From NCBI RefSeq assembly GCF_001507665.1, contig NZ_CP013910.1:743501-807500 (forward strand): a stretch of 64,000 bases of DNA, read 5' to 3'. This document shows positions 19,732 through 28,669 of the stretch, piece by piece. The translations under genes were made by a program, and so were the position numbers. The DNA comes from Deinococcus actinosclerus (GTDB lineage Bacteria; Deinococcota; Deinococci; Deinococcales; Deinococcaceae). The notes under the pieces were generated by a model. It was not told the DNA's origin, searched no databases, and saw only the letters and a list, made by a program, of their open reading frames with translations. Position 1 is the first letter of the stretch; the number at the start of each line of letters is the position of its first letter.

Positions 19732-21351
19732 ATGCCCGACCAGACCGACAAGGCCTACGCCCCCACCGAATCCGCCGACATGCAGACGAGCGCGCCCCAG
19801 GCCCCGGGCGCGCCGCTGACCAACCACTCCGGCAACCTCGCGCCCAGCAACACCAACAGCCTCACCGCCGGGGAGCGCGGCCCGGTCCTGCTGCAGGACT
19901 GGCACCTGCTCGAGCGCATGGCGCACTTCAACCGCGAGCGCGTCCCCGAGCGTGTCGTGCACGCCAAGGGCAGCGGCGCCTTCGGCACCTTCCGCGTCAC
20001 CCGCGCCATCCCGGAACTCACGGTCGCCGGGCTCTTCCAGAAGGAAGGCACCGAGTGCCGCATGCTGGCCCGTTTCAGCACCGTCGCCGGGGAACGCGGC
20101 TTCGCCGACACCGTCCGCGACCCGCGCGGCTTCGCGCTGAAGTTCTACACCGAGGACGGCAACTGGGACCTGGTGGGCAACAACACCCCGATCTTCTTCG
20201 TGCGTGACCCCATCAAGTTCCAGGACTTCATCCACAGCCAGAAACGCCACCCGGTCACGGGCCGGCGCAGCAACACCATGCAGTTCGACTTCTGGGGCCT
20301 GCGCCCCGAGAGCCTGCATCAGGTCATGTACCTGTTCGGCGACCGCGGCATCCCCCGCTCCTTCCGCTTCATGAACGGCTACTCCAGCCACACCTACAGC
20401 CTGTGGAACGACCGGGGCGAGCGCTTCTACGTGAAGTGGCACTTCCACAGCCAGCAGGGCGTGCAGAACATCACCGAGGACGTCGCCGCGCAGGTCGCCG
20501 CGAAGAACCCCGACTACCACTTCCAGGACCTGTTCGACGCCATCGAGCGCGGCGAGTACCCCAAGTGGACGGTCAGCATCCAGGTGATGCCCGAGAAGGA
20601 CGCCGAGACCTACCACATCAACCCCTTCGACCTGACCAAGGTGTGGCCCCACAAGGACTACCCCCTGATGCAGATCGGGGAGTTCGAGCTGAACGAGAAC
20701 CCCCAGAACTACTTCGCGGAGATCGAGCAGGCCGCCTTCGAGCCCAGCAACCTCCCGCGCGGCCTGGGTGCCAGCCCCGACAAGATGCTCCAGGCACGCC
20801 TGATGAGCTACGCTGACGCGCACCGCTACCGCATCGGGATCAACTACGCCGCGCTGCCGGTGAACAGGGCCGCCTGCCCGGTCATGACCTACCACCGCGA
20901 CGGCCAGACGCGCTTCGACGGGAACTTCGGCGGCACGCCCGTGTACGAGCCGAACTCCTTCGGCGGGCCCGCCGTCGCGGACGGCACCCCGCAGGAACCC
21001 CCCATGCCGCTGGGCGCCCTCGCCGACCGCTACGGCTGGCCCGAGGACGACACCGACTACTACGGCCAGCCGCGCGAACTGTACGCCGTCATGCAGCCGG
21101 ACGAGCGCAAGCGCCTCGCCATGAACTTCGCCGGCGCGCTGGCCGACGTGCCCGCCTTCATCGCCGACCGCTTCATCGGCCACCTGGACCGGGTCTCCGC
21201 CGAACTCGCCGGGAATGTCCGGGACGGCATCCAGCAGAAGAAGGCCGAGGGGCACCCGGAACTGAGCGGCATCCTCACCGAGACGCACACGAACGCCGCC
21301 GGGGGCGACCGGAGCCCCTCGCGCGGGCCGGTCGTCAGCGCCGACGACTGA
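19732..21351 (+). CDS. katA: Monofunctional heme catalase
   Basis: Dismutates hydrogen peroxide, a major part of oxidative-stress defence in this group. 539 residues. The distal His is H77 in VVHAKGSGAFGTF; the distal Asn is in LVGNNTPIFFVRD; the heme-ligand signature RLMSYADAHRYR (R..Y.D....R) supplies the proximal Tyr. The start is the ATG at 19732 with AGGAG upstream; the in-frame ORF from 19657 runs through the promoter region. The Gln/Pro-rich first 40 residues are typical of small-subunit catalases. An intrinsic terminator follows at 21373. Whether it is the KatA or KatE1 ortholog cannot be settled here. Confidence 0.95.
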   Translation: MPDQTDKAYAPTESADMQTSAPQAPGAPLTNHSGNLAPSNTNSLTAGERGPVLLQDWHLLERMAHFNRERVPERVVHAKGSGAFGTFRVTRAIPELTVAGLFQKEGTECRMLARFSTVAGERGFADTVRDPRGFALKFYTEDGNWDLVGNNTPIFFVRDPIKFQDFIHSQKRHPVTGRRSNTMQFDFWGLRPESLHQVMYLFGDRGIPRSFRFMNGYSSHTYSLWNDRGERFYVKWHFHSQQGVQNITEDVAAQVAAKNPDYHFQDLFDAIERGEYPKWTVSIQVMPEKDAETYHINPFDLTKVWPHKDYPLMQIGEFELNENPQNYFAEIEQAAFEPSNLPRGLGASPDKMLQARLMSYADAHRYRIGINYAALPVNRAACPVMTYHRDGQTRFDGNFGGTPVYEPNSFGGPAVADGTPQEPPMPLGALADRYGWPEDDTDYYGQPRELYAVMQPDERKRLAMNFAGALADVPAFIADRFIGHLDRVSAELAGNVRDGIQQKKAEGHPELSGILTETHTNAAGGDRSPSRGPVVSADD

Positions 21352-21372
21352 CCCGCGCCCCAGTGCGCCGCG

Positions 21373-21398
21373 ACCCACCCTGACCGGGGTGGGTTTTT
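21373..21398 (+). terminator. Intrinsic terminator of catalase
   Basis: Stem ACCCACCC (21373-21380) with GGGTGGGT (21387-21394), a 6-base loop and a run of T continuing to 21398. Classical rho-independent form. Confidence 0.88.
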
Positions 21399-21452
21399 CG
21401 CGGCCGACCGGAACGACAGTCGCCGGCGCGGCCGGGCCGTACAGTGGCGGGC

Positions 21453-22163
21453 ATGATCGCCGCCTTCCTGAATCCCGAGGGGACCCTCCTGCACGCCGGT
21501 ACCGACGACCTGGACCGCGTCGCCTCGGGGCTGTCGGCCCTGCTGCGCGGCGCGGAGCTCATTCCCGTGACCGCGCTGGACGAGGAGGAACTGCTGAACG
21601 TGCCCGCCGCGTTCACGTCCTGGCAGGTGCTGCTGCACGGCGCGGCGCTGCTCGACCCGGACGGCGCGGAGGATCCCGCGTGGCGCCGCCTGACCATAGA
21701 GACGCTCGACGCCGCGCAGGGCGCGCTGGAACTGGCCGCGCAGGCCGCCGGGCACGTGAGCGCCCTGGCGCAGCTGGGCCTGGACCTGACCCGCACCGAG
21801 CGGCACGGGCGGCTGCTGCGCGTGGAACTGCGCCACCCGCACGGGCTGCCCATGCCGCTTGATCAGGCCGAGCGGGAACTCAGGGACTGGCTGGCCGAGG
21901 GGCCCCTGCGGGACACCCTGCGGCTGGAACGCACCCCGGACGCGCTGCGTGTCCTGCCCCGCGACCTGCGGCCGGAACTCGCGGTGAACTACCTGCTCTC
22001 GCAGCTGGACGCCGAGTTCACGCTGGGCGTGAGCGCCCTGCCCTCCGACGCGGCGTTCCTGGCCCTGTGCGACTACGCCATGCTGCCCGGCAGCGCCACC
22101 CTGCTCGACCCTGCCCCGGCCGAGGCGCCGGGCGACAGTCCGGACGACCGCTGGGACACCTGA
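21453..22163 (+). CDS. HAD-like (Cof/SPP type) protein with degenerate active site
   Basis: 236 residues. The outline follows HAD-IIB phosphatases: a hydrophobic strand then NPEGTLL at the N-terminus where DxDGTL is expected, a cap region, LRVLPRDLRPELAVNYLL in the position of the conserved Lys motif (vlp..vsKg.al..l), and FTLGVSALPSDAAFLALCDY where GDs.nD...L..aD is expected. The nucleophile Asp (N here), the second Asp and the motif III Lys look replaced, so it may be a non-catalytic relative. TACAGT at 21440-21445 is 7 bases before the ATG. Family assignment is by pattern, not by search. Confidence 0.6.
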   Translation: MIAAFLNPEGTLLHAGTDDLDRVASGLSALLRGAELIPVTALDEEELLNVPAAFTSWQVLLHGAALLDPDGAEDPAWRRLTIETLDAAQGALELAAQAAGHVSALAQLGLDLTRTERHGRLLRVELRHPHGLPMPLDQAERELRDWLAEGPLRDTLRLERTPDALRVLPRDLRPELAVNYLLSQLDAEFTLGVSALPSDAAFLALCDYAMLPGSATLLDPAPAEAPGDSPDDRWDT

Positions 22164-22175
22164 CCACCCGGCGCC

Positions 22176-22601
22176 TCAGCGCCGGTTCGTCTTGCCGAAC
22201 AGCTCCCCGGGCAGGGCGGGGGCGACCGCCTGCCCGATCACGTCCAGGATTTCCGCGAGGGTCAGGGTGAACACGCCCGCCTCGCCCCGGTCGGCCGCCT
22301 CGCGCCACTGACGGTAGCCGCCCTCGTCGGCGGGCAGGGGGGCGTTCACCTGGATCAGCTCCAGCACGCTGGCGCGCAGCGCGTCCGCCGTGACCGGCGC
22401 GTGGCCCAGTGCCATCTGCACGCCGCCCGGCAGGTGCGGATTTCCCAGCCGCAGCCCGTCCAGCGCCACGTGCAGCACCGTGCCGTTCGGTTCGTCGTCG
22501 CGGCGCAGGATCAGTACCGTGCTCGTGTCCTCGCCGGGGCGGGTGCGGTACGTCCAGCGCTGACCGGCCTGAAACTCGACCTGAACATGGGGGCTCGTCA
22601 T
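22176..22601 (-). CDS. Conserved hypothetical protein
   Basis: 141 residues, not recognised. It opens with VEFQAGQRWTYRTRPGEDTS and has LHVALDGLRLGNPH and APVTADALRASVLEL, suggesting a small alpha/beta cytoplasmic protein with no membrane segment. The ATG at 22601 is chosen because TAGGCT (plus-strand 22609-22614) is 7 bases upstream; the longer frame to 22727 has Arg/Pro-rich shadow composition. Convergent with the HAD-like gene. Confidence 0.65.
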   Translation of the reverse strand: MTSPHVQVEFQAGQRWTYRTRPGEDTSTVLILRRDDEPNGTVLHVALDGLRLGNPHLPGGVQMALGHAPVTADALRASVLELIQVNAPLPADEGGYRQWREAADRGEAGVFTLTLAEILDVIGQAVAPALPGELFGKTNRR

Positions 22602-22732
22602 GAGGGCCAGCCTACCGGCCGGCCTGGAGGGCGCACCTCGGCCGGATGGCGGAGCGCGGCGTGCGCCGAGTGGCCTGAACGCCGTCCGGATTCCGGCGCG
22701 GGTGACGCGCGGGGCCGCCATAATCACGGACG

Positions 22733-23716
22733 ATGACCATTCTGGTGACAGGCGCGACCGGGTTCCTGGGCGGAGTGACCGCGCGGGCGTTGGCGGAAGC
22801 CGGACACGAGGTGCGCGGCCTGGGCCGGGACGCGGCGCGCGGCGCGGCGCTGCAGCGCGACGGCGTGCGGTTCGTGGCGGCCGACCTGCGCGGTGCGGAC
22901 TGGGACGCCCTGCTGGCCGGTGTGGATGGGCCGCCGGTGGAGGGGGTGGTGCACGCGGCGGCCCGCTCGACCCTGTGGGGCCACGCAGCGGACTTCCACG
23001 CGGACAACGTGGCCCCCAGCGCCGCGCTGGCCCGGGCGTGCGCGCGGCGGGGCGTGCGGCTGGTGCATGTCAGCACGCCCAGCGTGTACAACGCCACCGG
23101 CCACACGCAGGGCGTGCGGGAGGACACCCGGGTCGGCCCACGTTTCGACAGTCTGTACGCCCGCAGCAAGTGGCAGGCCGAGGAGGCCGTGCGCGCCGCG
23201 CTGCCCGACGCGACGGTCCTGCGCCCACGTGGCATCTACGGCGTGGGGGACACCAGCATCGTGCCCCGGCTGGCGGCGGCGCTGCGCTCGGGCCGCCTGC
23301 CGCGCCTGACCGACCGGGAGGTGTGGACCGACCTGACCGACGTACGCAACGTCGCCCACGCGATCACGCTGGCCCTGGCCCGCCCCGCGCCCGGCGTGTT
23401 CAACGTCACCGACGGGCAGGCCATTCCGCTGTGGGCGACGCTGGACCGGCTGGCCGACACGCTGGGCGTGCCCAGACCGATCCGGCGCGTGCCCGCGCGA
23501 CTGCTGGAGGGGATCGCGGCGGCGCTGGAATTCGGCGCGCGCCTGCACCCCGAGCGGCCCGAGCCGCCCCTGACCGCCAGCGGCGTGCGCCTCCTGACGC
23601 GGCCCATGACGCTGGACCTGACCCGGGCCCGCGAGCGGCTGGGGTACGCGCCGGTCGTCACGCCGGGGCAGGGGTTCGCGGACGTCTTTGCGGCCCTGCG
23701 GGGAGGGGCGGCGTGA
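22733..23716 (+). CDS. NAD-dependent epimerase/reductase, OleD-like (cassette gene 1)
   Basis: 327-residue extended SDR / 3-beta-hydroxysteroid-dehydrogenase-like enzyme. Nucleotide motif TGATGFLG (residues 6-13) and catalytic YARSK (Y142, K146) are intact, with PRGIYGVGDTSIVPRL and WTDLTDVRNVAHA typical of the 3b-HSD/OleD group. OleD reduces the 2-alkyl-3-ketoacyl product of OleA. First gene of a four-gene unit in which each start overlaps the previous stop. A CATAAT hexamer at 22719-22724 is 8 bases before the ATG. OleD function is inferred from the neighbouring ketoacyl synthase III and adenylate-forming enzyme; a sugar epimerase role is less likely. Confidence 0.82.
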   Translation: MTILVTGATGFLGGVTARALAEAGHEVRGLGRDAARGAALQRDGVRFVAADLRGADWDALLAGVDGPPVEGVVHAAARSTLWGHAADFHADNVAPSAALARACARRGVRLVHVSTPSVYNATGHTQGVREDTRVGPRFDSLYARSKWQAEEAVRAALPDATVLRPRGIYGVGDTSIVPRLAAALRSGRLPRLTDREVWTDLTDVRNVAHAITLALARPAPGVFNVTDGQAIPLWATLDRLADTLGVPRPIRRVPARLLEGIAAALEFGARLHPERPEPPLTASGVRLLTRPMTLDLTRARERLGYAPVVTPGQGFADVFAALRGGAA

Positions 23717-24531
23717 GCGTCCGGGTGATCCCCCTGCGGGCCGGGTCGTGCCTGAACCTCGCGGCGATCACCGAGCGCGGCGCCCCGTGGCGGGTGCAGG
23801 CGTACCCGGCGGGCTTCACGCTGATCCTGCATCCCACGCGCGGCCCCGTGCTGTTCGACACCGGCTACGGCGCGGACGTGGTGGCCGCGATGCGCCGCTG
23901 GCCGGGCCTGATCTACGGCCTGATTACCCCCGTGCAGCTTGGCCCGCACGACTCGGCGCGCGAGCAGCTGCGCGTGCTGGGCTTCGCCCCGGAGGAAGTG
24001 CGGCACGTGATCGTCTCGCACCTGCATGCCGATCACGTGGGCGGCCTGCGCGACTTCCCGCACGCGACCTTCCACCTCGACCGCCGCGCCTGGGAGCCCC
24101 TGCGCAAGCTGCGGGGCGTGCGGGCGGTGCGCCGCGCGTACCTGCCGGAACTCCTCCCGGACGACTTCGAGGACCGCTGCGCGTGGCTGGACTTCACGGC
24201 CGCCGGGGACGCCCTGCACCCCTTCGCGGAGGTCGCGGACGTGTTCGGGGACGGGCTGCTGCGCGCCGTGCCGCTGCCAGGGCACGCGCCCGGCATGGTG
24301 GGCCTGCTGGCGCAGGAGGACGCGGGCCTGACCGTCCTGGCCGCCGACGCCGCCTGGAGTGTCCGCGCGGGCCGCGAGGAACGTCCGGTGCACCCGCTGG
24401 CCCGCGTGGCCTTCCACGACCCCGCGCAGGAGTCTGCGAGCGGCGCGGCCCTGCGCGCCTTCCTGCACGCCAATCCCGGTGCGAGGCTGCACGTCAGCCA
24501 CGACGCGCCCGAGGGCTGGACCGCCCCATGA
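23713..24531 (+). CDS. Metallo-beta-lactamase-fold hydrolase (cassette gene 2)
   Basis: 272-residue zinc hydrolase. The metal motif SHLHADHVGG gives H103, H105, D107 and H108; further ligands are likely the His of LPGHAPGMVGL and the Asp of VLAADAAW. The fold is like lactonases and other ester hydrolases. GTG start in a GTGA overlap with the previous stop, and an ATGA overlap with the next gene. In ole clusters the comparable slot is filled by OleB, an alpha/beta hydrolase that decarboxylates the beta-lactone; here an unrelated hydrolase fold occupies it. Substrate unknown. Confidence 0.85.
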   Translation: MSVRVIPLRAGSCLNLAAITERGAPWRVQAYPAGFTLILHPTRGPVLFDTGYGADVVAAMRRWPGLIYGLITPVQLGPHDSAREQLRVLGFAPEEVRHVIVSHLHADHVGGLRDFPHATFHLDRRAWEPLRKLRGVRAVRRAYLPELLPDDFEDRCAWLDFTAAGDALHPFAEVADVFGDGLLRAVPLPGHAPGMVGLLAQEDAGLTVLAADAAWSVRAGREERPVHPLARVAFHDPAQESASGAALRAFLHANPGARLHVSHDAPEGWTAP

Positions 24532-25850
24532 ACTTGGACGGCCCCGTGAGCACCGTCCTGACCCTGCTGGGCGCGCTGGACGACGCCCGCCTGACCTTCC
24601 GCTCGCGCGAGGCGCTGGAGCGCCACCAGGAGCGCCTCGCGCACGGGCACCTGCGCTGGGTGGCCGCGCACAGCCCCGCCGTCGCCGCCCGCTTCCGCGC
24701 CGCCGGACTCCCCCTGAGCCGCTGGCGCGAGCTGCCCCCCACCGACAAGGCCGCCATGCTCGCCACGTTCGACACGCTGAACACCGTGGGCGTCACGCTG
24801 GACTGCGCCCTGGCGGTCGGGCGGCAGGCGGAACGCACCCGCGACTTCACCCCCACCCTCGCCACGCCCGCCGGACCAGTCACGGTCGGCCTGTCCACCG
24901 GCACGAGCGGCACCCAGGGCGTCTTCCTGGTCAGCCGCGCCGAGCAGGTCCGCTGGGCCGGAACCGTGCTGCGCCACCTGCTGCCCGGCGGGCTGTGGGG
25001 GATGCTGCGCCCGCAGCGGGTCGCGTTCTTCCTGCGGGCCGACAGTCCCCTGTACCGCAGCGTCGGACGCGGGCGGCTGGAGTTCCGCTTCTTCGACCTG
25101 CTGCGCCCCCTCCCGGACCTCGCCGCCGAGGTCGAGGGGTACGCGCCCACCCTGATCGTCGGGCCGCCCGGCGTGCTGCGCGCCCTGCACCGCACCGGCG
25201 TGCGCCTACGCGCCCGCGTGATCAGCGTCGCGGAGGTCCTCGACCCCGACGACGAGGCTGCCCTGCGCGACTGGGGTGACGTCGTGCAGGTCTATCAGGC
25301 CACCGAGGGCCTCCTGGCCCTGCCGTGCCCGCACGGGTCGCTGCACCTGAACGAGGCGCACGTCCACTTCGACCTCGAACCCCTGGGGGACGGCCTGCAC
25401 CGCCCGGTCATCACCGATCTGCGCCGCCGCGCGCAGCCGTTCATCCGCCACCGCCTCGACGACGCGCTGCGCCTGCACCCCGATCCGTGCCCCTGCGGGC
25501 AGGCCGCGCGCCGCGTGCACAGCGTCGCCGGGCGGCAGGACGACGCCCTGCACCTCCCCGGCGCGGCAGGGGAGAGCGTGACCGTCTGGCCGGACTTCCT
25601 GCGCGGCGCCCTGGCGGGCGTGCCGGGCCTGCGCGAGTACCGCGCCGACCAGACCGGCCCCGCCCGGCTGACGCTGCACCTCGACCCGCACACCCCCGAC
25701 ACGCAAGCGCAGGCCCTGCGTGCCGTCCGGGACGCCCTGCGCCGCAGCCACGCCGACCCGGGGCGCCTCACCCTCGACACCCGGCCCCTCGACCCGCCCC
25801 CGCCCGGCACGAAACGCCGCCGCGTCACCCGCAGCTGGAGGCCCGAATGA
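24528..25850 (+). CDS. F390-synthetase/PaaK-related adenylate-forming enzyme (cassette gene 3)
   Basis: 440 residues, shorter than full acyl-CoA synthetases and like the coenzyme F390 synthetase/phenylacetate-CoA ligase branch. The ATP-binding motif is VGLSTGTSGTQGVFLVSR, followed by a YQATEG adenylate motif (A5 type) and the FIRHRLDDALRLHPDPCPCG segment typical of PaaK-like enzymes with a C-x-C motif. The short C-terminal domain is beta/alpha. ATGA overlaps on both sides. By position it corresponds to OleC (beta-lactone synthetase), but it belongs to a different adenylating subgroup, so it may simply activate a fatty or aryl acid. Confidence 0.82.
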   Translation: MNLDGPVSTVLTLLGALDDARLTFRSREALERHQERLAHGHLRWVAAHSPAVAARFRAAGLPLSRWRELPPTDKAAMLATFDTLNTVGVTLDCALAVGRQAERTRDFTPTLATPAGPVTVGLSTGTSGTQGVFLVSRAEQVRWAGTVLRHLLPGGLWGMLRPQRVAFFLRADSPLYRSVGRGRLEFRFFDLLRPLPDLAAEVEGYAPTLIVGPPGVLRALHRTGVRLRARVISVAEVLDPDDEAALRDWGDVVQVYQATEGLLALPCPHGSLHLNEAHVHFDLEPLGDGLHRPVITDLRRRAQPFIRHRLDDALRLHPDPCPCGQAARRVHSVAGRQDDALHLPGAAGESVTVWPDFLRGALAGVPGLREYRADQTGPARLTLHLDPHTPDTQAQALRAVRDALRRSHADPGRLTLDTRPLDPPPPGTKRRRVTRSWRPE

Positions 25851-26845
25851 ACCCATCCGACACCGTCCTCGGCGTGCGCCTCCTCGCGATCGCACAGGCC
25901 CTGCCCACACGCCGCGTTCCCACCGCCGAGGTCGCCCGGCTGTGCGGCGTCGCTGAAACCATCGCCCTGAAACGCAGCGGCGTCCACGAGCGCCGCTGGC
26001 TGTCCGGCACGGAAACCGCCCTGACCCTCGGCACGCAGGCCGCCCGTGAGGCCCTGGACCGCGCGGGCCTGGATCTCAGCGACGTGGACGTCCTCCTGAA
26101 CGCCAGCGGTAGCCAGCTGCAACCCATCCCCGACGGCGCCGCCCTCTATGCCCGCGAACTCGGCCTCACCGGCGCCGCCACGTACTCGCTGCACGGCACC
26201 TGCCTCAGCTTCCTGCTGGCCCTCCAGCACGCCGCCCTCCTCATCCACACCGGACAGGCGCGGCACGTCCTGATCATCAGCAGCGAGGGCGGCAGCGTCG
26301 GCCTGAACCCCGCCCAGCCCGAAAGCACCCTCCTGATCGGCGACGGGGCCGCCGCCGCCGTCCTCGGCCCCCCCACCCGCCCCGGGCAGGGCCTGCACGC
26401 CACGCGCATCGAGACGCACCCCGCCGGCGCCGACCACACCCGCATCAGCGGCGGCGGCACCCTGCGGCACCCCAACCACCCCGGCGCCGCCCCCACCGAC
26501 TTCACCTTCGACATGCAGGGCCTCCAGGTTCTCAAACTCGCCAGCCGCGTCGTCCCGCCCTTCCTCGAACGCCTCCGCCCCGGCCTGAGCCACGGCCTAC
26601 CGGGCATCACCCGCGTCATCCCACATCAGGCCAGTCAGGCGGGCCTCGACCTGCTGCGCCGCTACGGCTGGCCCGGGGAACGGGTGGAAGTCACGCTGCG
26701 CACCCTCGGGAACGTCATCGCCGCCAGCCTCCCCCTCACGCTGCACCAGGCGGTGGAGGCCGGGCGGCTGCATGAGGGGGACACGGCGTTGCTGGTCGGC
26801 ACCGGGGCGGGGCTGATCGCGGGTGGGGTGATCTGGGAATTGTAG
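25847..26845 (+). CDS. Ketoacyl-ACP synthase III / OleA-like thiolase (cassette gene 4)
   Basis: 332 residues with the thiolase fold. The catalytic triad is complete: Cys119 in SLHGTCLSFLLAL, His260 in RVIPHQAS, Asn289 in TLRTLGNVIAASLPLTL. GDGAAAAVLG is the usual glycine-rich turn. Such enzymes do decarboxylative or non-decarboxylative Claisen condensation of acyl thioesters. It ends the cassette; the next 390 bases have no gene. No fatty-acid synthesis gene (fabD, fabG, acpP) is adjacent, so a specialised product is more likely than housekeeping FabH. Confidence 0.87.
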   Translation: MNPSDTVLGVRLLAIAQALPTRRVPTAEVARLCGVAETIALKRSGVHERRWLSGTETALTLGTQAAREALDRAGLDLSDVDVLLNASGSQLQPIPDGAALYARELGLTGAATYSLHGTCLSFLLALQHAALLIHTGQARHVLIISSEGGSVGLNPAQPESTLLIGDGAAAAVLGPPTRPGQGLHATRIETHPAGADHTRISGGGTLRHPNHPGAAPTDFTFDMQGLQVLKLASRVVPPFLERLRPGLSHGLPGITRVIPHQASQAGLDLLRRYGWPGERVEVTLRTLGNVIAASLPLTLHQAVEAGRLHEGDTALLVGTGAGLIAGGVIWEL

Positions 26846-27232
26846 GTGTGCGCCTCGCGGCGGGCGGCCCCACCCCCCAGCCCCCTACTCCAGAGGGGCA
26901 GGGGGAGCTGACGTTGGCACTGGGCAGGAGGTTCTACTTGGGCGGCGTGTTCGTGGTGTGAGGTGACGTGTCCGGCCTCGACGCCATCCGCCGCGCCCGT
27001 CGCAGGCCCGCGCGCTTCGCGCACGACGGCCGGTGGCATTCAGCGGTCGGAAGCTGTGGGGGACGCTTCTGGCCGCTGATCGAATTTTTGCCTTAGCAGG
27101 AGAATGTGTTCAAGGCTCCCCTCTCAGGGAAGCTGTCAGCACAGCTGACTGAGGGGTTGCCCTTCCCACCGCCCACTCCCCCTCCTGTACAGCACCCCGG
27201 CCCGGTTCCTGCGTGCGGGCTACGCTGGCGGC
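26846..27232 (+). other. 387-bp intergenic region, no gene; GC-rich dyads
   Basis: No convincing reading frame. It contains a C-run/G-run dyad near 26871-26912 (CCAGCCCCCTACTCCAGAGG followed by GGGGCAGGGGGAGC), a longer imperfect palindrome at 27040-27079, and the aroA -10 element TACGCT at 27221-27226. The C/G dyad looks like a short dispersed repeat of the sort scattered in Deinococcus genomes, but only one clear copy is in this window. Confidence 0.5.
27040..27079. terminator. Imperfect 15-bp hairpin with T-run
   Basis: TCAGCGGTCGGAAGC (27040-27054) pairs with GCTTCTGGCCGCTGA (27065-27079) at 13 of 15 positions, with a 10-base loop. A T5 run follows at 27085-27089. It may end the condensation cassette transcript about 200 bases after its last gene, or be a repeat element. 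Confidence 0.45.
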
Positions 27233-28558
27233 ATGAGTGCGGATGGCCTGCCGGAGAAGTTTGACGTGATCGTGCATCCCGCCGCCGAGTTGCGCGGGGA
27301 ACTGCGGGCGCAGCCGAGCAAGAACTACACGACGCGGTACCTGCTGGCGGCGGCGCTGGCGGACGGGGAGTCACGGGTGGTGGGCGTGGCGACCAGCGAG
27401 GACGCCGAGGCGATGCTGCGCTGCCTGGAGGACTGGGGCGCGGGTGTGGAACTGGTGGGTGGGGACGCGGTGATCCGGGGCTTCGGCGCGAGTCCACGTG
27501 CGGGCGTGACGCTCAATCCCGGAAACGCGGGGGCGGTGGCGCGGTTCCTGATGGGCGTGGCGGCCCTGACGACCGGCACCGACTTCGTGACGGACTACCC
27601 GGATTCACTGGGCAAGCGGCCGCAGGGGGATCTGCTGGAGGCCCTGTCACGCCTGGGCGCGCGCGTGCAGAGCCGTGCGGGGATGTTCCCGCTGTCCATC
27701 TCGGGCCCGGTGCGGGGCGGCGTGGTGGAGGTCAGCGCCGAGCGCAGTAGTCAGTACGCCAGCGCGCTGATGTTCCTGGGCCCGCTGCTCCCGGACGGGC
27801 TGGACCTGCGCCTGACGGGGAACATCAAGAGTCACGCGCCGCTGCGGCAGACGCTGGACACCCTGGCGGCGTTCGGGGTGCAGGCGTCCGCGAGTGACGA
27901 CCTGAGCCGCGTCACGATTCCGGGTGGGCAGGCGTACCGGGCGGGTCGCGTGCTCGTGCCTGGGGACTACCCGGGCAGCGCGGCGATCCTGGCGGCGGCC
28001 GCCACGCGGCCCGGTGAGCTGCGCCTGTCGAACCTCCGCGAGCAGGACCTCCAGGGCGAGCGTGAGGCGCTGGACGTGCTGCGCGAGATGGGCGCCGACC
28101 TGACCCGCGAGGGTGACACCGTGATCGTGCGGGGCGGGCGGCCCCTGCACGCGGTCACGCGCGACGGGGACGGCTTCACGGACGCCGTGCAGGCCCTGAC
28201 GGCGGCGGCGGCGCTGGCGGACGGCACGACAACCTGGGAGAACGTGTACACGCTGCGCCTGAAGGAATGCGACCGCATCAGCGACACGCGCCGCGAGCTT
28301 CAGCGCCTGGGCCTGACTGTCACCGAGACGCAGGACAGCCTGACCGTCACGGGCACGCCCAGCCTCGCGGGGGGCGTCACGGCGGACGGGCACGGCGACC
28401 ACCGCATGATCATGCTGCTGACCGTGCTGGGCCTGGGCGCGCAGTCTCCCATCCGCGTCACGGGCGCGCATCACATCCGCAAGAGCTACCCGATGTTCTT
28501 CCGCCACCTGGAAGCGCTCGGGGCGCGTTTCGAGTACCCGGAAGCCACGCGCGCCTGA
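27233..28558 (+). CDS. aroA: 3-phosphoshikimate 1-carboxyvinyltransferase (EPSP synthase)
   Basis: Shikimate pathway step joining PEP to shikimate-3-phosphate. 441 residues. Conserved stretches: AQPSKNYTTRYLLAAALADG (substrate-binding Lys and Arg), LNPGNAGAVARFLMGVAAL (the LPGSKS/LGNAGTAxR region, with NAG instead of GNSGTT), SSQYASALM, VPGDYPGSAAILAAA, RLKECDRI and HGDHRMIM. Full length. TACGCT at 27221-27226 is 6 bases before the ATG. Confidence 0.95.
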   Translation: MSADGLPEKFDVIVHPAAELRGELRAQPSKNYTTRYLLAAALADGESRVVGVATSEDAEAMLRCLEDWGAGVELVGGDAVIRGFGASPRAGVTLNPGNAGAVARFLMGVAALTTGTDFVTDYPDSLGKRPQGDLLEALSRLGARVQSRAGMFPLSISGPVRGGVVEVSAERSSQYASALMFLGPLLPDGLDLRLTGNIKSHAPLRQTLDTLAAFGVQASASDDLSRVTIPGGQAYRAGRVLVPGDYPGSAAILAAAATRPGELRLSNLREQDLQGEREALDVLREMGADLTREGDTVIVRGGRPLHAVTRDGDGFTDAVQALTAAAALADGTTTWENVYTLRLKECDRISDTRRELQRLGLTVTETQDSLTVTGTPSLAGGVTADGHGDHRMIMLLTVLGLGAQSPIRVTGAHHIRKSYPMFFRHLEALGARFEYPEATRA

Positions 28559-28669
28559 GCCCCCAGCGGGCCCCCTTCTTGCACCGCGTTCAGGATGCGC
28601 GGGGGAGGGCGCGCGGCCTTCCTATGCTGTGGGTCAGTTCCTCACACGTCCCGTTTCAGGAGGCGCAGC

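Noticed and set aside
22733..26845. Calling the cassette a true ole operon
   Set aside because: No OleB-type alpha/beta hydrolase is present and the ligase belongs to a different adenylating subgroup; kept only as a hypothesis.
26871..26912. C/G dyad as a CRISPR or tandem repeat
   Set aside because: Only one copy, no spacers; at most a short dispersed element.
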